Source of the DNA: Vagococcus acidifermentans
GTDB lineage: Bacteria; Bacillota; Bacilli; Lactobacillales; Vagococcaceae
Assembly: GCF_003987655.1 (NCBI RefSeq)
Contig: NZ_NGKC01000007.1
Location: forward strand, 62,001-126,000
Direction of reading: 5' to 3'
DNA length: 64,000 bases
The notes under the pieces are model-generated. The model searched no databases. It was not told the origin of the DNA and saw nothing but the letters and a program-made list of their open reading frames with translations. The position numbers and the translations under genes are program-made. Of this stretch, positions 61,399-64,000 are shown one piece after another; positions within the stretch are counted from its first letter, which is position 1; every line of letters starts with the position of its first letter.

Positions 61399-64000
61399 TC
61401 TTTTTCCTCCTCGTTCAATCTCAGTATCCGCCCGTCAGACTGTTCAAACAAGCGTTTCATTGCCATATCCGAAGACAAACAGATAATCTGAATCCTGCTG
61501 CTCAACTGTACCAGCAGCGAATGAAAGGCTTTTTTCCGGTCTTCATCAAAATGGAGCCAGCCGTCATCAATAATCATCGGTGACGGGTAATGGTCATGAT
61601 GAAGGTGCACAAAGGCCAGCCGGAACGCAATATACAACTGGTCTTGAACACCTGTTGACAACTGCCTGATGCCAAAGGTCCGCTGCTGAGCATCCCGTAC
61701 TGCCAGTTGCTGGCCGTCAATCAGCAGTTTATCATAGCGGGACAGCGTCAATGTGTTAAAAAAGCTGCCGGCCGTCGCCAGCAAAGCCGGCAGCTGTTGA
61801 TCGGACAAATATTGAAACACATCTTGCGTCAGACGTTCGGCAAAACGATAACTCAACCAATCCCGGCTCAATTCTTCAGTGACATCCAACTGGCTTGCTT
61901 TCTTCTGGTACAGTTCATCCAGTGTGCCGTCTTGTTCAATCTGCCGCAGCGCGTAACCCACTTCATGATAAGCAGACTGTTCTTGTTTCACCTGCTCCCG
62001 GATACGGGCTGTTTTTTTATGGCAAGCGGCTATTTGCGCGGCAAGTTCCGCTGCTTCATAAGAAGTCTGAAAATCAAACAGACCATCAAGGATCAGCAGC
62101 AGTTCTTCACGGCGCCGCTGTTTGTCCTGCAGCTGCTGCTGTTCCTCCAGCCAAGCGGGAATATCTTCAAACCGCTTGATTTCCGCTTGCTTCATAACGA
62201 GGGACAAGTCATGTTCTTTTTCTGTCTTATTGCGTGCCAGACGGGAAAGCTGCTCGCGATTGTGGTCTTCCGCCGTACCTGCCAGTTTCGTCTGTTTAAG
62301 CTGCTGCTGTTCTTCTACAAATGATTTTACACGACCATAGGCGTCAAGTATAGGCAAATTAGCGATTTGGATCCATTTTTCCGCAAAGGATACAGCCAGC
62401 CGGCTTTGTTCCAGCTGTTGATTATTAGCTGTCAGCTGATTGGTCAGCGACTGCTGCTTGACTAATAACTGCTGCATGCGCGTGCGGCCCGGTAATTGTA
62501 TGAGCCAGTCCCTCAAGGATGACTCTTGATTAAACCCGAACGTTTCAGCTAATTGGATTTTTTTCTGCTGCTGCGTCTGCTGCTCCCTCTCACATTCCTC
62601 TTGTTCCCGCTCCAGAACACGGTGCCTGTCTTGCAGCACATCCATTTGCGATAATTGGGTGCGGTATATTTCTTTTGCGGCCAGCTGGCGTTTGCCTGAA
62701 CCTAGCAAGAAGCTGCCGAAACCGACGCCCGCCAAAACAATCGCAGCTGCCGCAAGCCACAGTTGTGCCGTCAACACTCCAACGGCCGCCAGCACAATAA
62801 CCAAGACACCTGCTAAAACGACTGCCGGATAAGGCAATGGCAGCTTACCCAATTTCTTTTCAGTGTCTGCCAGTTGTTGTTCAAGTTGGGCGATGTCGGA
62901 CAGCTGTGTTTCTTTTTCCCGCTGAATCGCCGCCAAGCGCTGGGACACCCGCTCCTCTTCCCCGGAAAGATGTTGGATTGCCTGTTCGTCATGAACGGAC
63001 AGAGGCGTCGGGTCAGCTGTCTCATCAATCTGGTAACGTGCTGCCAAATCAGCCATTTCACGAGCCGTTTCTTGCAGCTGCTCCTCTAAATGTGCTTGAT
63101 ACAGCGACAACTTCTCAACATGAGGCACAGATGCCGCAAGCTGTTCAAATTGCGCTTCATGCGCCAGATAAAACGAGAAGGCGCCCGATTGGGATAGATC
63201 GGTCTGCTGCATCTGCTCATGCAGCAAGCGCTGTTCTTCAGCTTGCAAATACTGCCAGTCTCGATACAAACGTTCCACTGCCTCTCTTTCCGCTTCATAG
63301 ACAACGGCTGTGTCCAGCTGGCGCGAGATTGCCCGGTATTCCTGAAACAACGGCCAGTGCTGCTGTTGTTTTTCTTTCTGAGCCAGCTCATCAGCCAATA
63401 AATCTGCTGCCTCAGCCAACCGCTCCAGCTGCTGATGATGCTGCGCTTTTCTTTCAAGCAGCAGCTGATAATCTTGAATTTGCGCTTCCTTGACACTGAT
63501 TTGCGCCTCCAGCTCAGCCAGCCGGCTCAACTCTTGATTCAGCAGCGGCTTGCGGCCAGCCGGTTTGTAAATTTCCTGACGCTGTTTAAAAAAATCCGCT
63601 TCCGCCATCTCCAGCCGGCGCGTGCCGGTCAAACCGACAGACAGCAATGTTCTCTGCAATACTTCTTCATTAAGATGAACAACATCACCCAGCTGCTCCT
63701 GCTGAAAGCTGAAAACCTGGTCAAAAACAGTCTGTGTCAACGGCGCTAACAGCTGCTCGAGAAAATCATCGCCGACAATACGCTGGTCGCCCAGGTAAAC
63801 AACACTTTTCCCGTTGTTTTTCTCCCGGACACGCTCAATGATTAGCTCGCCGTGAACAGCATGGCGGCATGTCAGCCGGCCGCCGAACAACACACCTGCT
63901 GCCGGTGTGAAGTCGCGTATCTTATCGCGTTTCTTAGGGAAGCCGAATAGCATCGCACGTATAAAATGATACAGAGTAGACTTGCCTGATTCATTGCTGC
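61395..64000 (-). CDS. yhaN: YhaN-type AAA/SMC-like ATPase (5' end cut by right edge)
   Basis: A large Rad50/SbcC-like ATPase, about 868 residues visible; the first few dozen codons lie beyond the window. Seen: Walker A SNESGKSTLYHFIRAMLFG at the very edge, long Gln/Glu/Leu-rich coiled coils (about 140-600) interrupted by a double hydrophobic segment (LPYPAVVLAGVLVIVLAAVGVL and the LWLAAAAIVLAGVGFGSFLL stretch, about residue 385-425 of the visible part), a C-terminal LSTGVQDQLYIAFRLAF signature and PMIIDDGW Walker B. It overlaps yhaM by 4 bp. The partner nuclease YhaO would lie to the right. Probably involved in DNA end processing or repair. Confidence 0.88.
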   Translation of the reverse strand, partial: SNESGKSTLYHFIRAMLFGFPKKRDKIRDFTPAAGVLFGGRLTCRHAVHGELIIERVREKNNGKSVVYLGDQRIVGDDFLEQLLAPLTQTVFDQVFSFQQEQLGDVVHLNEEVLQRTLLSVGLTGTRRLEMAEADFFKQRQEIYKPAGRKPLLNQELSRLAELEAQISVKEAQIQDYQLLLERKAQHHQQLERLAEAADLLADELAQKEKQQQHWPLFQEYRAISRQLDTAVVYEAEREAVERLYRDWQYLQAEEQRLLHEQMQQTDLSQSGAFSFYLAHEAQFEQLAASVPHVEKLSLYQAHLEEQLQETAREMADLAARYQIDETADPTPLSVHDEQAIQHLSGEEERVSQRLAAIQREKETQLSDIAQLEQQLADTEKKLGKLPLPYPAVVLAGVLVIVLAAVGVLTAQLWLAAAAIVLAGVGFGSFLLGSGKRQLAAKEIYRTQLSQMDVLQDRHRVLEREQEECEREQQTQQQKKIQLAETFGFNQESSLRDWLIQLPGRTRMQQLLVKQQSLTNQLTANNQQLEQSRLAVSFAEKWIQIANLPILDAYGRVKSFVEEQQQLKQTKLAGTAEDHNREQLSRLARNKTEKEHDLSLVMKQAEIKRFEDIPAWLEEQQQLQDKQRRREELLLILDGLFDFQTSYEAAELAAQIAACHKKTARIREQVKQEQSAYHEVGYALRQIEQDGTLDELYQKKASQLDVTEELSRDWLSYRFAERLTQDVFQYLSDQQLPALLATAGSFFNTLTLSRYDKLLIDGQQLAVRDAQQRTFGIRQLSTGVQDQLYIAFRLAFVHLHHDHYPSPMIIDDGWLHFDEDRKKAFHSLLVQLSSRIQIICLSSDMAMKRLFEQSDGRILRLNEEEKE

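Overview
The window is ordinary chromosome from a low-G+C Gram-positive bacterium of the order Lactobacillales, most likely an Enterococcaceae/Carnobacteriaceae-type lineage. The evidence is gene order and protein style: an oppDFBCA operon of lactococcal layout, a fused gshAB, a Bacillus-like 'ylo' core cluster (yloC-gmk-rpoZ-priA-def-fmt-rsmB-stp-prkC-rsgA-rpe-thiN, rpmB, yloU-fakA-recG-plsX-acpP), rnc-smc-ftsY, ddl-murF-cshA-acpS, strong AGGAGG ribosome binding sites and TTG/GTG starts. Almost everything lies on the minus strand. I found no rRNA, tRNA, CRISPR array, insertion sequence, prophage or attachment site.

Layout. 1-4.6 kb: 5' part of metG, a class-I glutamine amidotransferase, a YitT membrane protein, a YktB-like protein and a GNAT acetyltransferase. 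4.7-11.5 kb: an amino-sugar/peptidoglycan salvage locus (murQ, BadF-type kinase, mupG, anmK, murR on the minus strand) divergent from a 3-TM small protein and a lactose/cellobiose-type PTS EIIC, with two palindromes between the promoters. 11.6-17.5 kb: CopB-type copper ATPase and a Fur-box-controlled siderophore ABC transporter (YclNOPQ type). 17.6-22 kb: yueI plus an orphan gene, gshAB and ftsY. 22-27 kb: Cof phosphatase, smc and rnc. 27.3-33 kb: oppDFBCA with a 353-bp upstream region rich in inverted repeats. 33.4-39 kb: lipid precursor genes acpP, plsX and fakA, with recG and yloU. 39-51.6 kb: rpmB, then the translation, replication and Ser/Thr-kinase cluster. 51.6-54.4 kb: ydbC, a patatin with an unusual N-terminal domain, a small orphan gene and acpS. 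54.5-64 kb: cshA, murF, ddl, an orphan gene, a sortase, yhaM and the C-terminal part of a YhaN-type ATPase cut by the right edge.

Most of the window is housekeeping. The more interesting points are the MurNAc salvage locus, which has an EIIC-only transporter in place of MurP and an unexpected AnmK; its paired operators; a patatin with an extra acetyltransferase-like N-terminus translationally coupled to a PC4-like ssDNA-binding protein; a sortase whose good ribosome binding site is followed by no ATG/GTG/TTG in frame; several convergent gene pairs whose stop codons are built into a shared terminator hairpin; and four uncharacterised small or medium proteins. I did not find anything I would call a clearly new multi-gene system; the salvage locus is the best candidate for new biology.
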